Assembly (NCBI GenBank): GCA_018466975.1
Contig: CM031557.1
Coordinates: 2,852,001 to 2,916,000 of the forward strand
Reading direction: 5' to 3'
Source of the DNA: Sparassis latifolia
Taxonomy: Eukaryota > Basidiomycota > Agaricomycetes > Polyporales > Sparassidaceae
Length of the DNA: 64,000 bases
Position 1 is the stretch's first letter; every line of letters starts with the position of its first letter. The position numbers were made by a program, and so were the translations under genes. Positions 11,946 to 28,689 of this stretch are shown here, piece by piece. The notes beneath the pieces were generated by a model, which worked only from the letters and a program-made list of their open reading frames with translations, had not been told where the DNA came from and did no database searches.

Positions 11946-13475
11946 TGGTGCAGTCATACATATCATACATGAAAAGGCCAAGATTATACTTGTGGGGAGT
12001 GGGCCACTGCTTTGCATGAGCTACTGCAGTTCAACACAATAAATCCTCATTTACACCCTTCCCAAAGAGAATAAGTGTCACATGTACAGGAAATAACACA
12101 CTCACAACATATAAGATATTTGTATACAATGTACCATCTGCAAAGGTGCATTTCCTATTGTAGGATTACCACTTCTATATAGGCCTCAGTAGATTCACGC
12201 ACCTATATAGCCCTATGTAGGACCGTGTAGAACAATGATCACTATGTAGGACTCGGGAGAATTTTGAATCTAGTGAATCTTTCGACAATTTGTGTGTTGC
12301 TTATTACTTGCTCCTGTACTCCCCTTTGCCTGTTCCATAGTCCTGCTGGAGTTGCTCGACATTTGCTCTGCAAATCCTCGCCACCTGCGCCCTAACAGGA
12401 CCTTTGATGCACACAGGTCAGGAAGGTCTTCAGCATCTGCACATCAAGGGTGGCATCACTGACCTGAGTTGTTTCTTCCAGAGGTGCAGCTGACTTGGAT
12501 AAAGGTGTATGCTATCTTGCTTTCAGTACTGCCATGCTTACTAATGATGCTGCTTACTTGCTAATAAGGAGGAGGTCAATTTCTTCGGTCTAGTGAGTAT
12601 GGATGGTGGGGCGGAAGGAATGGTGAGTATGACACCTGTCTTGTCTTGATCCCCTGTTCTCCCGGGCCCTATGTTACCCGCTTCTTACCATAGTAAAATC
12701 ACTGTTAGCTGTGATGCTCTATGTACCTCAAATTCTCCAATAGATAAGATACACCTGCCAGAATCTCATTTCATATGAATCATACCTGGAACTGAAGCAA
12801 GTTGTCAACCAGCTGCTTCAGTTGTCGGACCAAAAGGTGCCGCAGGGCATGCTGACATGTCCATCTGTAATCCTAAAGATAGATTTTCTGCGTGTCTACA
12901 GGTGGCTACAGGCCTATCGCACAATGCTGCTACAAGTCTATATTGACCTACCATAGGGCATCCTGTTCTACAGAGCTCTATATACAGGGGACTTGGCAAT
13001 GAGACTCGTAGTGCCTAGCCAAGCTACATAGTGCTATGTAGACTTCTTGCAACTTTCAGATGACTGCAGCAGCTAGATGAAAACATATCATCCATATCAG
13101 AACAATAATCCCATTGAGATGAGAAGAATAATGTAATGCAAGGCACATTAGGCGCACGATTCACGATGAGAAGAACAATGTAATGCAAGGCACATTGGGC
13201 GCACGATTCACACAAGAAGAACTAACACTGTCAGTATGGGTGTCAATATAATCAGAAGAACAAGCAGCAGTGACTATAAATGCAACAAATATCAACACAC
13301 AATCAGCATTTAAACAACACATGCTCACCATGGTTGTTCACCATGGGCGATACACACCAATGATATCCAGAAACATTGCAGTATCACTCCACAGGAGGAC
13401 CAAGCAACAATCCCCCTTCGACTGTTGCACTACATGTCTCAACCCAATCCAATCCCAACACTATATTAAATGATC
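11946..13475. other. Intergenic, decayed sequence
   Basis: No gene is recognisable. Composition rises in G+C between 12,300 and 13,000 without a convincing frame. It contains the 47-bp direct duplication listed separately. Confidence 0.45.
13118..13211. repeat. 47-bp direct duplication
   Basis: GATGAGAAGAATAATGTAAT at 13118 and GATGAGAAGAACAATGTAAT at 13165 begin two adjacent units that both end in GGCGCACGATTCAC. They differ at only a couple of positions, so the duplication is recent compared with the surrounding decay. Confidence 0.85.
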
Positions 13476-13686
13476 TCAGGAAAACCCAACTTCTACTTGA
13501 AGGTGTTCTTATGTGACTTAAATGCACTTATGGGCCTTAAATAAGGTAAAAAAGGACAAAAAGTTCATAAGTCATATTTCCTTAGAGACTTAAAAGTCGA
13601 CTTTTGGAAACTTATGGGCCTTAAATAAGGCAAAAAAGGACAAAAAGTCGGAATAAGTCCCATAAGTCAAAGTTGGGTTTTCCTGA
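13476..13686. mobile_element. MITE-like element with 17-bp inverted termini (211 bp)
   Basis: TCAGGAAAACCCAACTT at 13476-13492 is the exact reverse complement of 13670-13686. Inside is a direct repeat: CTTATGGGCCTTAAATAAGG followed by (T/C)AAAAAAGGACAAAAAGT occurs at about 13529 and 13609. Several AAGTCCCATAAG/CTTATGGG pieces allow further pairing. I see no clear target duplication, so the superfamily is open. Confidence 0.65.
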
Positions 13687-14074
13687 TGGGCCTGCAGTAG
13701 ACAATGTTCATGCAAAAGTTCAACTGGCACCATCCAAGAATGGTGGGAATGCAGATAGGACCCGATGCAACACAAGACACATCATGAACATCATACACCA
13801 CTGTATATGGAAAGCAAGATGATATTATGGATGACAGCTGAGTATTGTTGATGAGACACAGAAATTCTGTAGTAAGATCCACACAAAGCAAGACATGTTT
13901 TACAATGTGGTTGAATGTTATACAGAAAAAGTCAAAGAAACACAAGCACAGAGTCGGTAAATAGATGTGATGACAACATGACTTTTGCAAAATTGGATGA
14001 CACATCGAAATCTAGCACGATGCAAGACCCACTACCAAAGGTAGCGGGAACAATGTGACACTATTCTCTTTTCC

Positions 14075-16055
14075 CGTTAAAAATGATCAAGCCAGTGCAT
14101 AGACAACATAAATCAAATTGGTACAATGGTGCAATGGTACACGGTTAAGAAAAAGTAATACCAGATGATGCATGCACTGCGTACTCGTACAAGCTGTCCA
14201 AGGCAAGGAGATATTCTTCGCAGTACTCGCTTTTAGTCCCGCATGCTGCATATTCATACAAGTCGTCCACAACTAGAAGATATTCTTCGCAGCTCTCACT
14301 TTTGATTCTTATTCATAGGTAAGCCATGTGAGCTCATGCAACGAACCCTCAGTAGGATGATGGGTGCTTCAGGAGAGTCTGCAACCAGCAGAGTCAAAGG
14401 TCAGGAAACCCTCGAGTATGAGCAAAGCAAGGAAGCGCGACGTACCCCGCCGTCGATGAGCACCGTCTCGCCGTTGACATACCAGTTCGCAACCAAGCAC
14501 AGCGCGAGCGCGCCCATATCTCTGTTCGAGCCCCCCAGGACCGGCTGCGGACCGGGCTGCACCATGGAGATCTCGAACGGGAACCCACCATCGGGTGGGA
14601 GGCGCGCCCGCCCGAGCTCGTCTACCAGGCCCGCCGTGGTCAGCGGTGTGAGGAAGAGCCCTGCGGTGGGTGTCAGTGGTCAGGGAGTAATAGGCAAAAG
14701 AAGTTGGTTAGGCGGGAGAGGGCGTACCGGGCGCGATTCCGTTCACGCGGATGCCAAGCGGGAGGAGCTCGTGTGCGAGTGAGGATGTCGCGTGCCCAAT
14801 GGCGAACTTGGAGAACATGTACGGGTATGAGTATACTGCGGTTGCCGAGTCCTATCCCACAACAAATAAGCACGCCTGAGGCAAGGGAAAGAGTAAGGCG
14901 CGCACCTTCGTCCATCCATTCATGCTGGACGTCATGATGACCTGGGGGGCGAACGCGCGCGGGCCAGTCGTGTGCTCCTTCCACTTCTCGAGCAGCGGGA
15001 GGAAGGCGAAGGTGAGCCAGTATGCGCCGACCGCGTTCGTGGCCAGCATGTTGGGGAAAGCGTCCTCAGGAACACCGTCGAAGAAGGCCTTGCGGAACTC
15101 CGCCGCAGTGGGCGCCCCAGGCCGCGGGGCGTATGCACCCGTGGTCCTGGCGTCGGTCAGTGGAGATGGACGTTGTGCCCGCGACGAAGTACTCACCCTG
15201 CGTTGTTGAAGAGCACGGTGACGTGCCGCTCGCGCTTTCCTACTTCTTCTGCGAGTCGCACGGCCTCGGACTGCAAAAAGCGCGGTGATCAGTAAACCAG
15301 AAATCAGTGGAGGACGTAACCACATACCTTGTGGCTGATGTCTCCCTCGATGCCATACAGCCGTCCGACTTTTCCGGACGACTGGGCAGCATCATTGTAG
15401 ACCTTGGCGATCCTACGTGGACATGGTGTCGTGAAGGAAGTAGACATGTCAAGCTCGGGGAGCTTACTTGTCTAGATCAGCTTGTTTCGGACCAATGATG
15501 TACACGGTCGCGCCGTTCGCCATCAGAGTGGTGCTGATCATAAGGCCAATCCCCTGCGAGACAGTTCAGCGACAGAAGTCCACACGGCGACGACGATTGA
15601 CCGAACATACCGAGCTGCCACCAGTGACCACAGCGACAACACCGCGGAGATCGAAGAGATTACTGGCAGAGAGGTCGGTGAGCACAGCGTCAGCCATCGT
15701 AAAGAGTAAGTGGATTAGGGAATCACGGAGGACGTTGTGGGCGACTTTATAGTACTCCACCGTGCCGAGAAGACCATTTCTGGGCCTGCCGACCATTTTT
15801 GTTATGCTATGGCCATCTACTTTCCCATGACGCAGTGGTGCTCGCCCCTCCGGTGAAGCGTCTCCCAATCTTCGCGCACGGGCCAAGCGCGCTAGGCAGT
15901 CTTCGCGAAGTTGTAGCCGCCGTACTTGAGATAAGAAAACAGACTGCCTGCAGGTTCGGCGTGTTTGGTCTTCCAGTAGCTGGAGGAACACACTGTGTTC
16001 AGAACCAGTTTTCTTGTCGCTTTCGATGGCGGACCGCCAGATAGGTGGGGATACT
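14075..16055 (-). repeat. Inverted duplication, arm A (SDR copy 1)
   Basis: Read on the minus strand, this about 2-kb segment matches 28,690-30,690 on the plus strand. The match covers the SDR gene, its 5' flank (to about 16,055) and its 3' flank (to about 14,075). The 3' flank includes a 69-bp unit present twice (CTGCGAAGAATAT ... GAATACGCAGC), and both arms keep it. Exons are much more similar between arms than introns. The left end coincides with the switch from AT-rich repeat sequence to GC-rich gene space. Confidence 0.9.
14349..15697 (-). CDS. Short-chain dehydrogenase/reductase, copy 1
   Basis: An NAD(P)-dependent oxidoreductase of the classical SDR family. Eight exons, matching copy 2 exon for exon, predict about 313 residues starting MADAVLTDLSASNLFDLRG. 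Seen in the sequence are the Rossmann cofactor motif TGGSSGIG split by intron 1, the NNAG motif, the catalytic serine in VIMTSSMNG, YxxxK as YMFSK, and the late motif VNGIAPG. The C-terminal region ends near TVLIDGG and TLLKHPSSY. Introns are about 50-60 bases with GT..AG ends. I see no stop or frameshift, so the gene looks functional. The substrate is unknown; fungal members of this subgroup are usually labelled 3-oxoacyl-reductase-like. It is transcribed away from copy 2, with the FunK1 pseudogene between them. Confidence 0.88.
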
Positions 16056-16069
16056 TGCCCTGTTCAATA

Positions 16070-16345
16070 ATGTCCCTCCCTACTTTCCCTACTCTCGCCT
16101 TGACACTCGTCGTGATCTTCGGCATGATGTAAAAGATGTGCCAAAAATATCTCAACACTTTGCATTCAAGATCGTACAGGCATTCTTCATAGGAAAGGCT
16201 CCAGTATTCTTCGGGGCACGATTAGCTTTCAAACCATCCAAAATTCAAGCATAATGAGGGAAGCCCACATCCACAGAGCAAAGCGCGAACAACCGCAAAC
16301 TCTGATCTAGCCAGGATGCGGGTCTAAAATAAGGCGCCTGTCGAA
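16070..16345. repeat. Dispersed repeat R2, copy a
   Basis: The stretch from TCCCTCCCTACTTTCCCTRC to GGGTCTAAAATAAGGC matches 59,810-60,075 in the same orientation with frequent substitutions. It includes shared phrases TATGTAAAAG..TGCCAAAAATAT and AAAATTCAAGC. It begins almost exactly where arm A of the SDR inverted duplication ends. Confidence 0.8.
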
Positions 16346-18666
16346 AAAGACTGGAATAATGATAATAGCACAAACACTCAACTGCGTTCAACCCCGATCA
16401 TGAACGGCCCTCCGAGTGTGGACCGTCTGTTCATCAACATGAGCGCTTCGACTTCCGAAGTTTAGCACCACCCTGTCGAACCCCCCGTTGAACCTCCTGG
16501 GATTCCGAATCTCGCTTCCGTTTCGAACTCTTGTTTACAGCTGTGGCCTGAATTCAGATTGAGGCCTTCCGATTTCGTGCCTTCTTGCTTTCGGGCACCT
16601 GATCCACCGTAGCAATCGCGCCATCTGCAAGGTCGGCATGGCCAACCTCTTCAGTCTCCACGTAAGGCTTGAACGAGACCGCACAATCGGCGTCTGGCCA
16701 GCTGTCCATCTTCAGGGCCGTCTCGAACTTCTCCAACATAGCCTCGTATGTGAGCAACATACCGGGTCCTTCCAACGTCGACTGGCTGCGATAGCATAAC
16801 ATGGTGAGCTCTCGCAGCAGCCACGTCAGAGGCGAATTTCCGGAACAGTGAGGGTCTTCAGTTTGTTCAGCCACGCTCGCTTCTGGGAGGCACATACTGA
16901 GTCTTTATCATAGAACATTGCTGTGTGCCTTCGGGATCACCATGCACAGTGTGTCGGAGGACGAGCTTGATCAAAAGCCAGTAGAAGGATTCCAAGTCAT
17001 GATGTGCACCACGAATGACACTCTTCTCTTCAAGCAACTCGATCGACATGAAGGCGTATGTTCCCTGGCAGTAGCCCTTAGCACACGATCATTCTTCAGA
17101 TACAGAAAGTAAGACCAACCGTTCGTTCCTTTAGAAAGTCATTCTGATTTGCATCAGGTCTCGTCGGGTCATCATGTCCACCATGGACACCTGGCATGAA
17201 ACTGCTGTAGTCGAAGTCGCCGATGAACCCCTTGTACGGCTTGTCCTCAATCATATAGACATTGCCTTCGCTGACGTCACGATGTAACATGCCAGTGCTG
17301 TAAGTCTGTTGGTGACCTATACGGGGAATGCACATGAACTTAAATTAACCCCGTCTCCCTAGGTAGAGAATGGCGCGTACCTTTGATCGCATCGCACAAC
17401 GCCTCGACCATCCGTTTCGTCCGACTAAAATTTGACAAAGGTATGCCTAGCGTCTCCATAATCAATCGCATATGCCGGCGATCGTTCTCATCTGCATACT
17501 TGGGATCACGGACAAATGCCGACAGGGTTCGGTGCCCTTCCAGAGTAGCGCAGTCAAAGAAAGCGGGCGGAGATGGAGATACAACTGGGTTAAACGGATT
17601 CTGCTCCTCTGGTTCTGGAGCTGCCATCGATGTTTGTGTCTGGCGGCGACAACAAGGGGAGGACGAAGGGTCGGTATCATCCGCACCCATCGAGACAGAT
17701 GACGAAGCAAGCGGCGTGCTCGACGGATCGGGAAGATCAGATGGTGGATTCCCCCGACGAGGGCTTCGCGGATTTGATAGTCTAGCTTCATTCGTTTCCT
17801 ATCCTCCAGGTCACCGAGGTCCGCTCCAGCCAGCAGTACAGCCAGTCCGAACGGTTCCTCCTTTCGATCTCGCAACATCTTCATTATATGGGCGTAGTAT
17901 GTCATTTCTGACTGTCGAAGTCCCTGTCGCCACGAGTCCTTGATAACGTACTGCTTGCCACTGACATCGTCCTTATCAATTGCTGACCATACCGTCGTCG
18001 AGAGAACAGGCAGGGATTGATAAAGATCAGCTTGACCATTAGTAAACTCATCTCCACCGTCTCACCTTCCTTGGTCACGGCCTCTGCGGAAATCCACCGG
18101 TGCACGCCGGCATCGAAGCTTTCAACATCGTCTGGCTCCAGTACGTCCTCCACGCATCGGAGATGTGACTTTGTGGTCTTAGTATTTACCGTCGGGTCGT
18201 CGCCAGAAATCCGTGTGTCACGGAGAGGATTGACGAAATTCCAGAAGAATTGTCGGAAGAGCTCGGGCCGCTCGACGTAGTTGAACCTAGGTGAGACAAT
18301 ACAGGACGAATGGTCGAACCGAAAGACGCGTGCGTGGTGGCCGAAAATCTCGAACACGAACACGAACAGGCCACTATGGCCCACCAGGAGATTCTGCCCA
18401 TTCTTGACAAGCTGCCTTATCGTGTCGTCTTTATTCTTGGCCCACCGGCCAATTGGGTAGTCACCTCTTTTAGGCTTGACTTCGATCGCCAAGTGCAACA
18501 TCTTTCCAATGAGGGTCCTCCAGCGACGTAGTCGTTCCCGGGTAGGATGTGATCAGGTCGGGTTTCGTGCGGTGATGATGAAGGTCCCACGACATGTACG
18601 GGAACGGAATCAGGTGGGTGTTGTTATCATGGAAGCTAAGTGACTTCGCCACTGGGAAGTCCTTGG

Positions 18667-19297
18667 TGTTACGCGGCAGCGAAACACGAGCGTCTAGTCG
18701 AGTCATTACGAGACAAGGTCTTAGTCTAAGACACAAGTCCGTTCAAGTGACACTTCTGGCGATGTCCTTGCACTGAAGGTCGATCAGAGTTCGTTCTTAT
18801 GACTCGTAGTAGCTGTCTGCTACTGACGGTCGATCTTAGTCAAAGGCAAGTGGAAAGCTGGTTTAATGGTAACCAGGTCGAGATGGGGATCCAGCTCGAC
18901 AAGGTCGTCTATTTATACAAAAGGTATCCGCAGTACTACGCAGTAATGCGGGATCGTTCATTGGCTAGATAAGGTGAAACAATATCTGGGCAGGGTAACG
19001 GCGAGGAAGTAATATGTATGAGAAAGCTGAGTAAGGTCGTGAGAGATAATCAGTACTAATGGGGATAACGAGTCGTGTATCAGAGCGAGGTAAAGATGAG
19101 GCATACATGCCGTCTTGCATGTGCGATAAGAAGAAGGTCGGAGTTGGATCCGGTGTAACCCCAGACTAGGGGTTCTAGACAGCTGGGTAAAGAATCGGAG
19201 GTTGCGCTCCGATGAGTCATGTGTTGGATCACGTGGTCTGGTAACGTAAAGGAACAAGAAAAGAAAGAGCGCGCCACAAGTGAGGAGCGTTGTAACA
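18667..19297 (-). repeat. 3' LTR of the chromovirus (631 bp)
   Basis: It ends with TGTTAC/GTAACA and is nearly identical to 25,980-26,614. Visible differences are A against G in GAGTC(A/G)TTACGAG, G against A in TATCA(G/A)AGCGAG, single-base gaps in ATGC(A)CGTCTTG and GGT(C)CGGAG, and changes in the purine run near 19,250-19,272. Confidence 0.96.
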
Positions 19298-19299
19298 TC

Positions 19300-20077
19300 A
19301 GCTCCGTCTAACGTTTCTTGTCCCACAAGAAATATTGTGATCTTCATCGTCGTCGGGGCAGTCGCGGGCGTAATGATCTCCTCCACATCTGTAGCATGTC
19401 CGCCGGCTGGTTCGCGATCCTTGTTCGGGATCGTCCATCCCTGTAGAGATGACTGCGGCGAAGAAGTGGATGCGGTCGAGAAAGATGGTTGGGACAACGG
19501 AGATCGTCCACTGGAGTGCGTGCGAGCGAGGAGGCGAGGGCGAGCGGGGTGGTTCTGGCGGCGGCGAGGAGTGGATGCGGGTATTCCATTAGTGGTGTAT
19601 CCGAGGATGTGTCCGATGTCTTCGTCCCCATGCTCCTCCAAATCTCCTGTGCTGTACGGTGGACCGTACTGCGCATCAACGACCAGACTTGGTCGACTCT
19701 GGTTCGGGCTCTACTCGTCCTTTCCTCTGCTGCGATGAGCTCTTGTCTGGCCGTCTGCATCCACTCGACCATTTCTAATGCTCGTTGCATGGAAACCACG
19801 CTTGTCGATCTTGCGGGCGATTTCGTAAGGCGACGAGGATATCTGTGAAGTCGACAGGAACACGGATAGCCGAGACCAGACGTGTGGCAAATTCTTGTTC
19901 GTCCGATGCGTGACTAAGTTCGATAGAAGGTGTGGGCGATGAGGCACGGATAAAGGGTGTCTGTGCTCGAGAGGGTACTCCATTGACAAGCGTAGGCGAT
20001 GCGGGTATGCTCATAATGGTGGAGGCGACTTCAGCGAGTATATTGTGAACAAGGTCGTCTATAGCGGAAGTGGGCAT
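19300..20077 (-). pseudogene. 3' accessory ORF of the chromovirus with a zinc knuckle
   Basis: Three overlapping frames between the membrane ORFs and the 3' LTR make one protein-like region of about 250 codons. The first frame (20,077-19,775) starts MPTSAIDDLVHNILAEVAST. The second (19,799-19,344) has an acidic/basic helical stretch, VEWMQTARQELIAAEERTSR, likely coiled coil. The third carries TCYRCGGDHYARDCPDDDED at about 19,340-19,400, a CX2CX3HX4C knuckle one residue shorter than the standard spacing. Two frame changes break it. It resembles a second gag-like nucleic-acid-binding protein more than any pol domain. Its function is unknown, and its position after the chromodomain is unusual. 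Confidence 0.6.
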
Positions 20078-20103
20078 TGATGATATATCGTCTTCTCCTC
20101 CTT

Positions 20104-20416
20104 TTATACCTTTCGGTCGTTAAGGGGATCGCGGTTATCTGTGATGTGAAATAGAATGTCGTGGATCCGGGTAATAATCAAATAGATGAAAATCCATTGG
20201 ACGATAAAGAGTATTCCCACAGAGATAAGAGCTGCCTGATCAGTTCCAGGCATCGTTCTGATCACCCCAGCCGTTAGCGTGTGGGCTGTCTCGCGTGAAG
20301 AGTGTGTGTTCGACAAGTCGTCTGATAAGGATTCGGTGAATGATCCAAAGAAAAGTGAGGGTTGTGCAGTGGAGGACGATTAGGAAGATGATGAGGAAAA
20401 CCGTCGTGGTAGTCAT
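20104..20416 (-). other. Small hydrophobic ORFs between chromodomain and zinc-knuckle ORF
   Basis: A 58-codon frame (20,416-20,240) starts at an ATG, begins MTTTTVFLIIFLIVLHCTTL and continues with FLWIIHRILIRRL, enough for one or two membrane helices. An overlapping frame (20,316-20,104) contains ALISVGILFIVQWIFIYLII, a second strong membrane helix, followed by a charged tail. A single frameshift would join them into a two-helix protein of roughly 100 residues. The next ORF starts 27 bases after the second one stops. Either this is a genuine small membrane protein of the element or chance hydrophobicity. I know of no standard chromovirus gene of this kind. Confidence 0.45.
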
Positions 20417-20458
20417 TCCGGGTTTCTTCTCCTCTACTGGATTCTCCTGGTCCTTTTA

Positions 20459-25448
<4,990 letters not shown>

Positions 25449-25979
25449 TCAAATTCCTCTGGGAGTAATCGAAGTTGTGATTGTCTGGCCTGATGAATAC
25501 AGGCCTTCCTCCTATGAAATGTGCGTTTCGTTCTGTGCTCCACTCCGCTTGGGATGGGAGGTGCTCGTGGTATTGCTCTGGAAGAGCGGTCGGGTTGATG
25601 TAGTTAAAATCCAGCGTGGATAAATTCTTCTGTGTGGCCTATGTCTACACGTAGACTGCACACCGTCCTTAACTAAGTGGGTTCGTTCGTCGTCAGCTAA
25701 CAAGCCCGTAGAGTGTCTTCTGTCTTCAAACTGATACACCTATTTGCTGATTGCTCGAGTGATTACCTCAGCCTCCTCGGCCTATTGGTCTCTCGGACAG
25801 ACCCCTCTCCGAAGATGAGTGATCAGTCTATCCCTTCAGCTACCTCGATTACAGAGTAATCTCAAACGGTGCTTTAGCAATCGAATCGGGTGTATCGTTC
25901 AGTCTTCAAGGTTCGGTCCGGTCGGTAGTTCGTTGTTAGACTCTGGGAAGTCACAGAGAGTAATAAGATCTCGACCTAA

Positions 25980-26614
25980 TGTTACGCGGCAGCGAAACAC
26001 GAGCGTCTAGTCGAGTCGTTACGAGACAAGGTCTTAGTCTAAGACACAAGTCCGTTCAAGTGACACTTCTGGCGATGTCCTTGCACTGAAGGTCGATCAG
26101 AGTTCGTTCTTATGACTCGTAGTAGCTGTCTGCTACTGACGGTCGATCTTAGTCAAAGGCAAGTGGAAAGCTGGTTTAATGGTAACCAGGTCGAGATGGG
26201 GATCCAGCTCGACAAGGTCGTCTATTTATACAAAAGGTATCCGCAGTACTACGCAGTAATGCGGGATCGTTCATTGGCTAGATAAGGTGAAACAATATCT
26301 GGGCAGGGTAACGGCGAGGAAGTAATATGTATGAGAAAGCTGAGTAAGGTCGTGAGAGATAATCAGTACTAATGGGGATAACGAGTCGTGTATCAGAACG
26401 AGGTAAAGATGAGGCATACATGCACGTCTTGCATGTGCGATAAGAAGAAGGTCCGGAGTTGGATCCGGTGTAACCCCAGACTAGGGGTTCTAGACAGCTG
26501 GGTAAAGAATCGGAGGTTGCGCTCCGATGAGTCATGTGTTGGATCACGTGGTCTGGTAACGTAAAGGGAACAAGAAAAAGAAAAGACGCGCCACAAGTGA
26601 GGAGCGTTGTAACA
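25980..26614 (-). repeat. 5' LTR of the chromovirus (635 bp)
   Basis: It is the partner of 18,667-19,297, with TG..CA ends, and directly abuts the target duplication CTTGG at 26,615. Transcription of the element would start here and run leftward. A TATTTATAC stretch at about 26,222-26,230 could hold the TATA box, but its orientation and use are unproven. Confidence 0.96.
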
Positions 26615-27032
26615 CTTGGTGAGAGCGAGGAACCTGTTGACCTAAAGGCCACACAGTCAGACCATCGTTAACATAGGCTACAAGAGTGCAACCTACTAGA
26701 GGGTTATACATTAACAGCTTGAGGCAGTCTTCAGGAACCTTGTTGAATTTCCTGGAGCAGTCCATCGGAGGGCACTTTACATTGCTAGGGACGAGAACGT
26801 TGATGAACGAGTCGATAGTGCCATGGTATTCATTTGTCTTGCCACGATATTCGGACGCCCATGCTTGTTGGTTCTTCTCGTTGGCTTCCCTGCGATCAGC
26901 CTGGTTAACAATCTGCTTGTGAGACTTAACAACGGCGGGTGTGGCTGACAACATGCTCGAGCCACTGGAGTCTGCAGAGCAGGCGCTCCAGAAGCTGCAG
27001 CCAGAGTCGGATACATCGGAAGAGGACATCAT

Positions 27033-28689
27033 AATTTATAATGGTTGAAATGTCGGAGATTTGATTAGGCTTGGCCCAAGTTGCATGCGCCCAAACTTGC
27101 ACGAACAATGGTCTTCCCGCCACCGTAAGCCTGCGTCAGTTTCAACCTCTCGAAAACGAACAATTTCAGATATGATCTTGACACTGGGACTGAAGAATGC
27201 GATAGCATCCCGTTAACATCACGGGCGAAAACTCATTGGGACTCACAGAGTTCAGTCAATAGGCAATGCGCACCAAGCAATGCACCAGACACTGCGACCA
27301 CTTGAGGCTTCCGGACAATTGTCACCAACGGCGCGGTAGACCTGGCTTCGCTATCTCGGTCTGACCGATTCGTGCAAAATCTATCGTCATGCCGAGCTAT
27401 CGGACTCACCTGTCTGTCAGCCAGAAGAGCAAAGTAGGCGATGTCCTGTAAGAGACAGGTTCAGGTAAGTCGCTAGATACGAAGGAATCCAGTAGACCGG
27501 GGGCTCCATCGTCACCACACCGCGAAGTTATTTACATTTACACGTATAAGGTGAGATGAGAGAATTATTGGACTACGCTGCTTCTCCGAGCAGTGAGATT
27601 AGAGACGACCATAGACATGATGAAGAAAATTATCCGCGGACGGAGAAGTCGTGCCAAGGCGCATCTTTGAGTATGTTTGATTAACTCTATACCATGATGT
27701 TGATCGAAAATTTACTTCGGAAAATAGCAAGGTACTGTGATGAGTAGAATCCCAGCCACCGTTGAGTCTGTCGTGTCAGTGCCGGCAACTTGCAACCCCC
27801 GTATTTCCTTATGCAGCTTGCACTCTACTCAACGCCCGGCGTTTGCCGGCAGGATGTTTTCATGCACCTCCACGAAAGTAAAGCAGGAGTTATACGCACA
27901 GGACTGAATTCGCAGCGCACGAGTTATCAAACTGCATGCAATGGCAAGTTCAAGAAATGCCCTGTATATCCTGGCAGGAAGTGCAGGCCCTGGTTGCCTG
28001 CGCGTACAGCAGGAACGCGTGCATGACAATACGTGTTCCATTTAATCAGTTGAGCCAAAAGTATCGGACACGAAGGAAAATTCAAGCCTCGCAACCCTTT
28101 TCAAGTTGTTCCGGCAGCTCAAACGGTGGTTCCCGTATTTTATACAGACATTTCCCGCTAGCAGAGCCCATTCCAGCAGCGCCTGTGGGGGCCCAGGTGG
28201 AAGGCCCTTGCTTCTGGTGCGGAAAGCGTCTAGTGCGGAAAGCGTCTAGTGCGGAAAGCGTGCAGCTTGGCAAGCTTCAGTTCGTGCGTTCGCTGCAAAT
28301 AGAACTTCAGTCTTCATCAGACACGGAGATCCTGGGGAAGGAAGGTCGAAGCAGAGTATCAGTCTGCCTTTGGGAGACTAACTTCATCAGTAGGTCGCAT
28401 ATTTATGCCAAGGTGTATAACCGATATGGTTTGCTCTATGGTACTTCTGGAGGACTGATGGATGCACAGGTGTTGTAGTTGACAGTTAACAAACACGGAG
28501 CGATCAACTGAAATGCAGCACAAAATTCCATCTCAGGACAACGCGGGAACGAACGTTGGAGGTGTATCATAGTAGGGCGAGTCGCGGGTGAACTAGGCAC
28601 ATGCATCGCCCGATCTTCACTAGCAACCGTCGGCCATGAAGGAACAACTTCCAAGTTGCCACCATGATCACATTGCGATCTCGCGATCA
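27033..28689. other. Intergenic, no gene seen; former upstream region of FunK1
   Basis: No frame with recognisable motifs. A 16-bp unit, TGCGGAAAGCGTCTAG, occurs three times in tandem at 28,218-28,263. The SDR inverted-duplication arm starts at the right border. Confidence 0.5.

Noticed and set aside
14336..14782. Plus-strand frame of 148 codons
   Set aside because: It is the antisense of SDR copy 1 exons; the minus strand has the conserved motifs and splice sites. The same applies to the frame at 29,933-30,427 on the minus strand opposite copy 2.
19280..19848. Plus-strand frames opposite the 3' accessory ORF
   Set aside because: Antisense to a region with a zinc knuckle and coiled-coil-like stretch on the minus strand.
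28218..28263. Three tandem 16-bp units
   Set aside because: Real but short; spacing is unlike CRISPR and nothing else suggests function.
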